Shown here piece by piece: positions 1-5,823 of a stretch of DNA of 11,492 bases; positions within the stretch are counted from its first letter, which is position 1, and every line of letters begins with the position of its first letter. The position numbers and the translations under genes are program-made. The notes beneath the pieces were generated by a model. The model saw nothing but the letters and a program-made list of their open reading frames with translations. It did not search any database and was not told the DNA's origin. The stretch comes from Armatimonadota bacterium (GTDB lineage Bacteria; Armatimonadota; Armatimonadia; Armatimonadales; Armatimonadaceae), in assembly GCA_014381035.1 (NCBI GenBank), contig JACMIS010000048.1, positions 1 through 11,492 on the forward strand, in the 5' to 3' direction.

Positions 1-521
1 TCGGCGCGACCATAACCGTCAATGTACGGTCTGCCGCGCCGCCGGTGCCCAGTGGAGCGAGCATGATACAGCGTTCCCAACTGTCCGGCAGCGATCAGTT
101 CCTGCGCGGCGCGTGTTTCGGGCGCGTACAAGGTGCCTAGTTGGATATGCAAGTGCAAGCCCAACGCCTTGGCGCGATCCCGCATCGCCTGCGCATCCCG
201 ATACGTTCCCGCCATTGGTTTCTCACAATATACCGGTCGACCGGACTCCAATGCGGCAATGGTACCGGAAATATGCAGGTTGTTATGCAGGCATACATCA
301 ATAGCGTCCAGATCGTCACGCTGCAACATCTCGGCGGCGGTGTAGTAGACATGGGGAACGCCAAACTTGGCGGCAGACGCGTCTGCCGCTTCCGGTCGAA
401 TGTCGGCGCAGGCGACAACTTCGGCGTCGGCGATCTCGGCATAATTGGCAAAATGCTGTTGCGCGATCTGTCCACATCCGATAATTCCGATCCGAACGCG
501 GCGTCCTGTAACAGGAGTCAT
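1..521 (-). CDS. Gfo/Idh/MocA family NAD(P)-dependent oxidoreductase, N-terminal part
   Basis: The gene starts at ATG 521 and runs off the window edge after 173 codons with no stop, so only the N-terminal half is visible. The N-terminus is a Rossmann nucleotide-binding fold: residues 11-20 read IGIIGCGQIA (the G-x-G-x-x-A loop), followed by a strand ending in an acidic residue (VVACAD, about 35-40). DVCLHNNLH (about 75-83) and the EKP motif within VYCEKPMAG (about 97-105) are family hallmarks; the EKP lysine normally contacts cofactor and substrate. The end of the fragment, RRRGRPYIDGYG, resembles the start of the C-terminal substrate domain in sugar-type dehydrogenases of this family. Such enzymes are cytoplasmic and oxidise or reduce sugars, inositols or related polyols; the substrate cannot be told here. 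No signal peptide is present. The start is supported by a well-placed ribosome binding site. It is probably transcribed alone, because 252 bp separate it from the preceding gene. Confidence 0.93.
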   Translation of the reverse strand, partial: MTPVTGRRVRIGIIGCGQIAQQHFANYAEIADAEVVACADIRPEAADASAAKFGVPHVYYTAAEMLQRDDLDAIDVCLHNNLHISGTIAALESGRPVYCEKPMAGTYRDAQAMRDRAKALGLHLHIQLGTLYAPETRAAQELIAAGQLGTLYHARSTGHRRRGRPYIDGYGRA

Positions 522-529
522 AAAAGATA

Positions 530-538
530 CCTTTCTCC
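530..538 (-). promoter_or_regulatory. Ribosome binding site of the Gfo/Idh/MocA gene
   Basis: On the minus strand GGAGAAAGG lies 8 nt before the ATG at 521. It is purine-rich and at normal Shine-Dalgarno spacing, so it fixes the start. It is the only clearly placed Shine-Dalgarno sequence among the six gene starts visible in the window. Confidence 0.75.
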
Positions 539-542
539 AATG

Positions 543-560
543 ACCCTCTACAACGAGGGT
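543..560 (-). promoter_or_regulatory. Palindrome in the leader of the oxidoreductase gene
   Basis: On the minus strand ACCCTC and GAGGGT form perfect 6-bp arms around a 6-nt centre, GTTGTA. The element ends about 21 nt before the start codon and 4 nt before the ribosome binding site. It could be a repressor operator or a short leader hairpin next to the ribosome binding site. No regulator gene is visible to pair with it, and 6-bp arms can arise by chance, so this is a candidate only. Confidence 0.3.
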
Positions 561-638
561 ATGATTTAAAGTACGCCGTCGCCCGGGAAACTCCTTTGCG
601 TATTGAACCGCCAAAACGCCGAGGCGGGAGGGATTCAG

Positions 639-767
639 CCACAAAGGACACAAATGTTTTAAAGGGTGAAGCTTGCCGAGACCGTCAAGTAATCCGGTTT
701 AACGGCGGGAACTGGAAACAACGTAGCAACTCTTTGTTTTCTTAAAACCCTTTGTGTCCTTTCATGG
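639..767. repeat. Inverted-repeat pair around a short AT-richer spacer
   Basis: AAAGGACACAAA at 643-654 is the exact reverse complement of TTTGTGTCCTTT at 751-762. The similarity extends outward (CCAC on the left against CCATG on the right, read as reverse complement) and inward (TGTTTTAAAG against GGGTTTTAAG), so each arm is about 24-27 bp with small indels. The arms enclose roughly 75-95 bp with no coding potential. The unit begins 6 nt past the stop codon of the 310-residue protein gene. It may be a small dispersed (MITE-like) repeat or a long-stem transcription end signal. The arm sequence resembles AAGGACACAAAG-type short repeats I recall from other large bacterial genomes, which I have not verified. 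Confidence 0.6.
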
Positions 768-773
768 TTCGAA

Positions 774-1706
774 TCAAAAGAAGCGGTCAAGTGGCACCGT
801 TTGGGTTTCGACAGGTTTTGCATTCGGTTGCGCGGTCCCCCCGGCGCGGTAACTGGCGATTGTCACCGCACCGGGTTTGACTTCGGTCAGGCGGGTGGCA
901 CGCCATTGCTTCATGGTACGTTCCCGGAGCGGGTCCACCACGGCGACGCCGGTCACGCCGGTCTTTACACTCTGGCAAGACACGATCAGTACGGGACGCC
1001 CGGAGGAGAGGCGCGTTTCGCTCACCTGTGTGATCAGTGCGGGGAATCCGGCGATTCGACGGGATTTCCCGGTCAGCGTGTTGAGATAATATAACGACTG
1101 CCCCTCGGTTTCGACGCCGCCCCCTCCCCCATGCTTCCAATAGATCGCGTCAAAGCCGTCTGCCGTGATTTGTATGCGCTTCACGCCATCGAGCGGGACC
1201 GCCTGGATACCGGTCGCGGTTATTGTGGGCTTGTCGGTTCCTGACACGGTCACGTTGTTGGGAATGCGCGGGGCGAAGGTCAGCCCGTATGCCCCGTATT
1301 GGGTCGTGCTCGCTCCGATGGCGGACACGACTTCCCCGCTCCCCGGAGTCCCGACCATCAGGATAGTCTCCTGATATGGCTTTTCGTTCTGCCGCGTGAG
1401 CGAGATCGAGAAGCGGTCGGCACGACTGCCGGGTTTCCATGTCCCGGTTTGCACGGTGGCGGGTTCGCTATCCGTTTCGATAGACACGAGCATCGCGCGA
1501 CCGTTCTTGAAGAGCGAGAGGGTTCGCATGAAATCGCCTTTCGCGCTGGTGCCGCGCTGGACATACTGAAGCGGATTCGCAGCGGAGATTTTCCCGAGTG
1601 TGGATATTCCTCCCTGACGCGCCTGTGCCAGCGTCGGTGTGGGTAGAAAGGCAGTGGATAGTGCAAGTGCGGCGAGCGTTGCCGCAACGAGTCGTGATGT
1701 GTTCAT
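774..1706 (-). CDS. Secreted protein of unknown function
   Basis: The product has 310 residues. The N-terminus is a classical signal peptide: MNTSR, a hydrophobic run to about residue 21, then a probable cleavage after TLAQA near 29. It has no lipobox, and the only cysteine is about C244, so it is likely periplasmic or released. I do not recognise the family. Residues about 57-145 alternate strand-like segments and contain TLSLFKNGRAMLV and a TGTW turn, a layout reminiscent of small beta-barrel domains of the NlpE type; this is a weak resemblance only. Residues about 150-310 are also beta-rich, and residues 193-197 are five consecutive glycines. No catalytic motif is apparent. No Shine-Dalgarno sequence precedes the ATG at 1706, but the signal peptide makes this start convincing. 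It lies 175 bp from the nuclease gene upstream, with a hairpin between them, so it is probably a separate transcription unit. Confidence 0.85.
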   Translation of the reverse strand: MNTSRLVAATLAALALSTAFLPTPTLAQARQGGISTLGKISAANPLQYVQRGTSAKGDFMRTLSLFKNGRAMLVSIETDSEPATVQTGTWKPGSRADRFSISLTRQNEKPYQETILMVGTPGSGEVVSAIGASTTQYGAYGLTFAPRIPNNVTVSGTDKPTITATGIQAVPLDGVKRIQITADGFDAIYWKHGGGGGVETEGQSLYYLNTLTGKSRRIAGFPALITQVSETRLSSGRPVLIVSCQSVKTGVTGVAVVDPLRERTMKQWRATRLTEVKPGAVTIASYRAGGTAQPNAKPVETQTVPLDRFF

Positions 1707-1841
1707 ACCAGGGTTGTACCCAAAACCGGGGGAAGCGCGACCAGGGTATTTCGGACAATATCCCGCTTGCCATAATTGAATACGACTGACTCCTCACAGG
1801 GCAATGGCGGTGATGAAAGAGGTGCGACAAGTCCGGATCAT

Positions 1842-1873
1842 CCCGCCCCAGTGACCTCTGTTTTTGGGGCGGG
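1842..1873 (-). terminator. GC-rich hairpin after the S1/P1 nuclease gene
   Basis: CCCGCCCC at 1842-1849 and GGGGCGGG at 1866-1873 are perfect 8-bp arms, with one more A-T pair inside, around a loop of about 14 nt. The hairpin starts 8 nt past the nuclease stop codon. No T-run follows the 3' arm on the minus strand, so it is not a textbook intrinsic terminator. It may act as a terminator, as a 3'-end stabiliser, or in both orientations. Confidence 0.5.
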
Positions 1874-1881
1874 TCTTGGAC

Positions 1882-2781
1882 TCACTTGGTTTCAGACGGT
1901 TCGGGAAGAGTGGGCCAGATTGAATTGAGTATTTTCGCCAAACGATACCCCGCCAGAACCGCCTGACGCTCCGCAATGGGGCGGCACGTTTCCAGGTATT
2001 TCGCATCGGGCGTTGCTGTCGCAGGATAAACCACCGTCTTTAAAAACCCCGCCCCTTCTTCCATCCATTTCTGCGGGTCCAGCACACTGCTTTCCGGCAT
2101 ACTGTTTTCCGGAAAGCGAGTCGTCAAAGTGACGGCAAGCGCACGGGATTTTTCCTCATTCGCTGTCAAGGGACCCTCGCCACGCGTAAATGTACCTAAA
2201 GCCCCATCCCAGAGGCTGTGCAAGTTGCGGGCAAACGGTACGCCCTCAAGAGCGAAGCCGTTGCCGCCCGAATCTCCGTTCGACATCGCTTTGGTATAGC
2301 GGCTGCCGCAGTGCAGAGGGTTGTGCGCGTCCTCGACGGTGTGAATCAGGAAACGGAGGGAGCGTGCCTTGTCGCTATCGGACACTTTCGCGCTCTGGAG
2401 CACCTTTATATTTTCTTCCACTGCCCAGGCAACATCATCTACATGCGGCTTCTCCGGGAAGGGGGTATCGTCCGGACTGTGTGCATGGTTGCTGTAGTGC
2501 CACCGGTCGTAAAGGCGCACCCCGTCCCCACGTATGTTATCCATCCAGACCGAACTCGTGATGAGGTCCGGGGTTCTTGCATCGTCAACCAGCGGCAAAA
2601 GACGTAAAGTGTTCTTTTTTGCCTCATCGGAAAGGCGGCTTTCGGCAATCGCGGTGATAGTCATGTGCCCGGTCGCATTCCAAGCCCGTGCGGTGGGGAG
2701 GAGCGAGAGACTCACAGTGAGTATAAGCGTACTCACAAACAAGGGGACAGCGCGGAGACGCGGGAAGGAAAAGCGGTGCAT
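1882..2781 (-). CDS. S1/P1-type zinc-dependent nuclease, secreted
   Basis: The product has 299 residues. A signal peptide is followed by probable cleavage after TARA, which makes W34 the mature N-terminus; in P1 nuclease the N-terminal Trp itself binds zinc. The other expected metal ligands are all present in order: H39 (WNATGH), D81 (WMDN), H95 (WHYSN), H147 and D151 (RFLIHTVEDAHNPLH), H157, H188 and D192 (NLHSLWD). The mature length of about 266 residues fits the family. Family members are tri-zinc phosphodiesterases that cleave single-stranded DNA and RNA and remove 3'-phosphate from nucleotides. A periplasmic or extracellular role in nucleic-acid scavenging is the natural inference. Two cysteines (C158 and C266) could form a disulfide. 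The start ATG 2781 is preceded by purine-rich AAGGAAAAGGA, but this ends about 13 nt away, farther than usual. A GC-rich hairpin follows the stop, suggesting a single-gene unit. Confidence 0.93.
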   Translation of the reverse strand: MHRFSFPRLRAVPLFVSTLILTVSLSLLPTARAWNATGHMTITAIAESRLSDEAKKNTLRLLPLVDDARTPDLITSSVWMDNIRGDGVRLYDRWHYSNHAHSPDDTPFPEKPHVDDVAWAVEENIKVLQSAKVSDSDKARSLRFLIHTVEDAHNPLHCGSRYTKAMSNGDSGGNGFALEGVPFARNLHSLWDGALGTFTRGEGPLTANEEKSRALAVTLTTRFPENSMPESSVLDPQKWMEEGAGFLKTVVYPATATPDAKYLETCRPIAERQAVLAGYRLAKILNSIWPTLPEPSETK

Positions 2782-2807
2782 GATTCGTAGACAATCCTTT
2801 TCCTTAC

Positions 2808-2839
2808 ATTGTAGCGGATACAGATTAAGGCATTGTTAA
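2808..2839 (-). promoter_or_regulatory. Candidate promoter for the nuclease gene
   Basis: On the minus strand TACAAT (2808-2813) is one mismatch from the sigma-70 -10 consensus and lies 26 nt before the start codon. TTAACA (2834-2839) resembles a -35 box, but the spacer is 20 bp, longer than the preferred 17. It is the best-looking promoter in this 126-bp gap. The call rests on sequence resemblance alone. Confidence 0.3.
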
Positions 2840-2907
2840 GAAGGCATGGCGGGAAGAAACGGCACATTGCTCCACGGACCTCACGGCATCGATGAACGAA
2901 ATCGTTG

Positions 2908-4992
2908 CTAAAACCGCGCCCCGACTATGTCGAATTGCAAGCGGCGTGAGGTAGTCGAGTAGTAGACTGCGAGATCACGCCCCCCGAGCCGGTAGAAGAC
3001 GCCGTATTCCAGTTCGTTGAAACGACTGCTGAACGCTCCGGCATACTTTGAAGTGAAATAACGGGTACGGGTGCGCCACGGTCCCCCCAGGGCGACATTC
3101 AGTTCCGCCGAAACGTTATCGCTGACGACATCCAGACCACGAGATGCCCCCACGGAAAGCGTCGCCGCACGGAACGGCTCGGCATACAGACTGAAACCGA
3201 GGCGGTGTCGCCCGGCACTATCGGACGTAAAACCATTCGTGAGCGGGGTTTGCGTGTAGTCATACGTCATGTTGGCGTAGTTGCTACGCCCGAACCGGTA
3301 CCCGAACGCCGTAGTGCCGAGCACCGTCGCGCCACTGCTCCCCAGACCGACCTGATCGTCTTTTTGCGGCGCGACCCAGGTTTGACCGAGCGAGAACGAC
3401 TGCGAGACCGAAACCGAGCGGGTCAGCGGCAGTTGGCGCGTGGTCAGTCGGAGCGTGGTGTAATGTGTGTCTACATAACCCCGCCCTTGCGCATTCACAC
3501 CGTAGTACATTTGCCGTGCCGTGCCGAGATTGAGCGAGTAGTTGAGTTTCTGGACGCCGAGGAGCGGGCGAGGATCGGTCGCGCCGTAAAGTTGCGTGCT
3601 TACATCGCCGCCAGATCCGGTCCGGCTTCCGTTGAAGTCGTTCCGCGACGGCGCATACGAGCCGGACCCATTGGCATTCAGAGTCACCGAGCCAAAACGG
3701 CGTGACAGGTTCATTGTCCCGAACAGGTCGCTATGGTTCGGCGTGTCCATGTACAGGTTACCGTCCACTTTGCCGGGGAGCCGCTCCGCATGGCGCAGAA
3801 ACGCGCCCCAGTCCGAGCGTGTCAATCCGGTCACCTGTACGGTGCCTTCGCTCCGCTTACCGTTATAATTCTGTTCCAGATCGAACGACCAACCGGCTTT
3901 GTTGGAGTAGGCGGAAGAGCCGACACGCGAACCGCGCCGGATGTGTAGCGTATTTATACCGCTCGGCTGGACATTCAGGTAAAGAGGGAAATCCACCGTG
4001 ATACCCTGCGAATTGACGCCGACGACTTGCTCCGCAAACAGTTCTTTCTGATTGAGGGGCATGACGTGGAACGGAAGCGACGCGGTTTTCACGCCATCGA
4101 TGTAGAATGTCGCGCCACGAAACTGAACGACACGTCCCGGTTGAATGTTGATACTACGCGCAGTAACAGCGACGGTGCTGTCGGAAATATCAGCGAGGGT
4201 GAAGGATTCATATCGGATGGGAACGCGTGACTCGTCTACCGGCGATTTTTCAACGATAACCGGAATCACATCTACCCAGAGTCCGGTGGAGCGACCATCC
4301 TCGTTTATTCGCTCCGCGACCCCCTGACCGGAAAGCAAGTTCAGATTGAGATTGGTGTACTCTTTTTCATCGTCGCCGACGGACAGTTTGACGTTCCCCG
4401 TCGCGATCACGACGCCGGTACGGACCTCGTACTGGAGCGCGTCTGCGGACAGGTCTATGTTCCGAAACGATACTTTCGCGCCGCTATCTTTACCGTTCGC
4501 CTGGATGACCCCTTTATCGGCGGCGTAGCCCGTGTACTGCGAACCGTTGATGCGTATCCACTGCGGACCTATCTCGGCGGCGTCGGCTTCGTTGGAAAAA
4601 ATGACCGTGATTTGTGCGGGTGTTGCGCGTCCGCCGGAATCCAGGTTCGCGGTAATGAGCGATGCGGCAGGCAGGTCGCCAGAGGTAAGCACAACACGCG
4701 CCACACCGTTTTGCGTGGTTGCCAGCGTGTTATCAAGCCGCCCTGCCGTGACACCGAAGCGCACTTGCGTTCCATCCGGCACGACGCGACCGGCGTCATC
4801 GCGCACCTCGGCGGTGATGATGGTGGTACTGCGCCCATCGGCTTTGATGGTATACGGCGCGGCGGAAAGGCGAATCGTGGCAAGCCCCTGCGCGTGCGCT
4901 GCCAGAGGCGCAATCGTGACAAGAGTAGCCAGTCCGCCGAAGGTAACAGCAGAACCGCCGACAAGAGCGGGATAGCGTGGGGAGGTACGCAT
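2908..4992 (-). CDS. Outer-membrane protein: Ig-like (Big_1) domain, OstA/LptA-like domain and LptD-like beta-barrel
   Basis: The product has 694 residues. A signal peptide ends near AAHAQ (about 35). Residues about 38-132 look like a bacterial Ig-like domain of the invasin/intimin Big_1 type: KADGRSTTIITAEVRDDAGR, then VPDGTQVRFGVTAGRL, then NGVARVVLTSG. Residues about 175-325 follow the LptA/OstA pattern, with ADALQYEVRTGVVIATGNVK and later FRGATFYIDGVKTASLPF, which resembles the region leading into the LptD barrel. Residues about 330-694 are alternating amphipathic strands typical of a beta-barrel. The protein ends in Phe (VGARF), a common BAM recognition signal. LptD inserts lipopolysaccharide into the outer leaflet, but this barrel of about 360 residues is shorter than E. 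coli LptD's, and I see no cysteine, so the disulfides of E. coli LptD are absent. It may transport another lipid or be structural. No Shine-Dalgarno sequence is seen; a heptamer repeat occupies that place. It lies 106 bp after the 214-residue protein gene and may be co-transcribed with it. Confidence 0.85.
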   Translation of the reverse strand: MRTSPRYPALVGGSAVTFGGLATLVTIAPLAAHAQGLATIRLSAAPYTIKADGRSTTIITAEVRDDAGRVVPDGTQVRFGVTAGRLDNTLATTQNGVARVVLTSGDLPAASLITANLDSGGRATPAQITVIFSNEADAAEIGPQWIRINGSQYTGYAADKGVIQANGKDSGAKVSFRNIDLSADALQYEVRTGVVIATGNVKLSVGDDEKEYTNLNLNLLSGQGVAERINEDGRSTGLWVDVIPVIVEKSPVDESRVPIRYESFTLADISDSTVAVTARSINIQPGRVVQFRGATFYIDGVKTASLPFHVMPLNQKELFAEQVVGVNSQGITVDFPLYLNVQPSGINTLHIRRGSRVGSSAYSNKAGWSFDLEQNYNGKRSEGTVQVTGLTRSDWGAFLRHAERLPGKVDGNLYMDTPNHSDLFGTMNLSRRFGSVTLNANGSGSYAPSRNDFNGSRTGSGGDVSTQLYGATDPRPLLGVQKLNYSLNLGTARQMYYGVNAQGRGYVDTHYTTLRLTTRQLPLTRSVSVSQSFSLGQTWVAPQKDDQVGLGSSGATVLGTTAFGYRFGRSNYANMTYDYTQTPLTNGFTSDSAGRHRLGFSLYAEPFRAATLSVGASRGLDVVSDNVSAELNVALGGPWRTRTRYFTSKYAGAFSSRFNELEYGVFYRLGGRDLAVYYSTTSRRLQFDIVGARF

Positions 4993-4998
4993 GAATTC

Positions 4999-5023
4999 AG
5001 TGGATAGTGGTCAGTGGTCAGTG
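4999..5023. repeat. Tandem heptamer repeat upstream of the outer-membrane protein gene
   Basis: On the plus strand AGTGGAT, AGTGGTC, AGTGGTC and a partial AGTG follow one another, a period of 7 bp. On the coding (minus) strand this is a CACTGAC-type repeat that ends 6 nt before the ATG at 4992, so it takes the place of a ribosome binding site. A related but inverted sequence (TGGTC and CCGACCACCG) lies near 5073-5095 at the other end of the same 106-bp gap. GTGGTCA-type repeats occur between genes in other bacteria as far as I recall; this was not checked. Confidence 0.55.
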
Positions 5024-5098
5024 CCAGGGGGAGTCGCGGTAGCCGTTCGATTCGCGGCATCCCTCTAACTGCTGGTCATATCCACCGACCACCGATTG

Positions 5099-5743
5099 TT
5101 ATTTCTTCTTCTTTGTCTCAATCTTCGGCATCGGGAAGAGAGCGTTTACGGTTTGCTCGGAAACGGTTTCCGCAGCGCGGGCAACCGCAGAACCTTCTTG
5201 GCGATTTGCAGCGACGTCCTCGGGAGCGACGCCGACGGCTTTTTCCGCGACAGTGCCAAGTTGCGTTCCGTCTACAGATTTGCGGATCAGGGAAACCGTG
5301 AACGTTGCGGTGCGGGTCGCGACATCGTACTTGTAGTCGGGAACATCTACAATCACGTACTCGTCGGCACCCATCAATTCGGCGACGCGCTGAGCGACAC
5401 GCTCGTCATCGGTCGGGTTCGCAGCGTTTTCGGCTTTGATCAGGCTTTCGGCAACGGCGCGTTGCACGGTAGGGAGCCGTCGGCTGTAAATGAACGCCCC
5501 GACGCCCGCCATGGTCAGTCGGTTTTTCAACGCATCCGTGATCAGCATTTGTGCATTGCGTGCCGACTTGTTCACTTCACCTTTGCTATCGGGGGTCGCC
5601 CCTTCCAGCATCGGGGGGAACATGACGATGTTCGACGGCGGCGCGGCTACCGGCGATGTGGTGTTATTTTTTTGCGCGGTCGCGGCAAGTGGGAGAGCGA
5701 ATGCGGCGAGGGCAAGAACAGAAAATAGTTTGAGTCGGTTCAT
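5099..5743 (-). CDS. Secreted protein of unknown function, possible CsgG/TolB-N-like fold
   Basis: The product has 214 residues. A clean signal peptide (MNRLK, then a hydrophobic stretch) ends near ATAQ (about 24). There is no lipobox and no cysteine, so it is probably soluble in the periplasm. After a Ser/Pro-rich linker, a strand (NIVMFPPM, about 38-45) is followed by a helix (SARNAQMLITDALKNRL, about 60-76), the strand AFIYSRR, a helix about 90-125, MGADEYVIVDV (about 124-134), and TRTATFTVSLIRKSVDGTQL (about 143-162). This order resembles the N-terminal alpha/beta domain of CsgG, LpoB or TolB relatives, where MGAD-like segments and a variable-strand pair are usual. I infer this from the pattern only. 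The end is a lysine tail (KIETKKKK). No Shine-Dalgarno sequence precedes ATG 5743. The outer-membrane barrel gene follows 106 bp downstream on the same strand, so the product could act with it in the envelope. Confidence 0.85.
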   Translation of the reverse strand: MNRLKLFSVLALAAFALPLAATAQKNNTTSPVAAPPSNIVMFPPMLEGATPDSKGEVNKSARNAQMLITDALKNRLTMAGVGAFIYSRRLPTVQRAVAESLIKAENAANPTDDERVAQRVAELMGADEYVIVDVPDYKYDVATRTATFTVSLIRKSVDGTQLGTVAEKAVGVAPEDVAANRQEGSAVARAAETVSEQTVNALFPMPKIETKKKK

Positions 5744-5784
5744 CGTTGTGTTTGGTATCCAGTGTTGTGCGGTCTGAAATCACA

Positions 5785-5812
5785 CCGCGCCGGAGAATAT
5801 CCCCCGGCGCGG
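5785..5812 (-). terminator. GC-rich hairpin after the 1111-residue protein gene
   Basis: CCGCGCCGG at 5785-5793 pairs perfectly with CCGGCGCGG at 5804-5812 around a 10-nt loop. Three outer pairs, one of them a wobble, extend the stem to about 12 bp. The base of the stem is about 8-11 nt past the TAA stop. The following sequence, GATTTC, holds only a weak T-run. It probably marks the transcript 3' end and lies in the 80-bp gap before the 214-residue protein gene. Confidence 0.6.
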
Positions 5813-5823
5813 CGTTAGCAATA

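Noticed and set aside
141..569. 142-codon open frame on the plus strand
   Set aside because: It overlaps the clear Gfo/Idh/MocA coding region antisense and shows no recognisable domain.
764..775. GGTTCGAATC resembling a tRNA T-loop
   Set aside because: The flanking bases do not pair into a T-stem, and no acceptor, anticodon or D arms can be found around it.
2896..2907. AACGAAATCGTT palindrome after the barrel gene as a terminator
   Set aside because: The 5-bp arms enclose only two bases, which cannot form a stable hairpin, and no T-run follows.
1652..5009. CAGTGGATAGTG occurring at 1652-1663 and 4998-5009
   Set aside because: A few exact 12-mer matches are expected by chance in a window of this size; one copy is inside a signal-peptide coding region and the surroundings do not match.
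4569..5060. 163-codon open frame on the minus strand overlapping the start of the barrel gene
   Set aside because: It is out of frame with the signal peptide and Ig domain and is rich in Pro, Arg and Ser with no domain; it is a shadow of the real gene.
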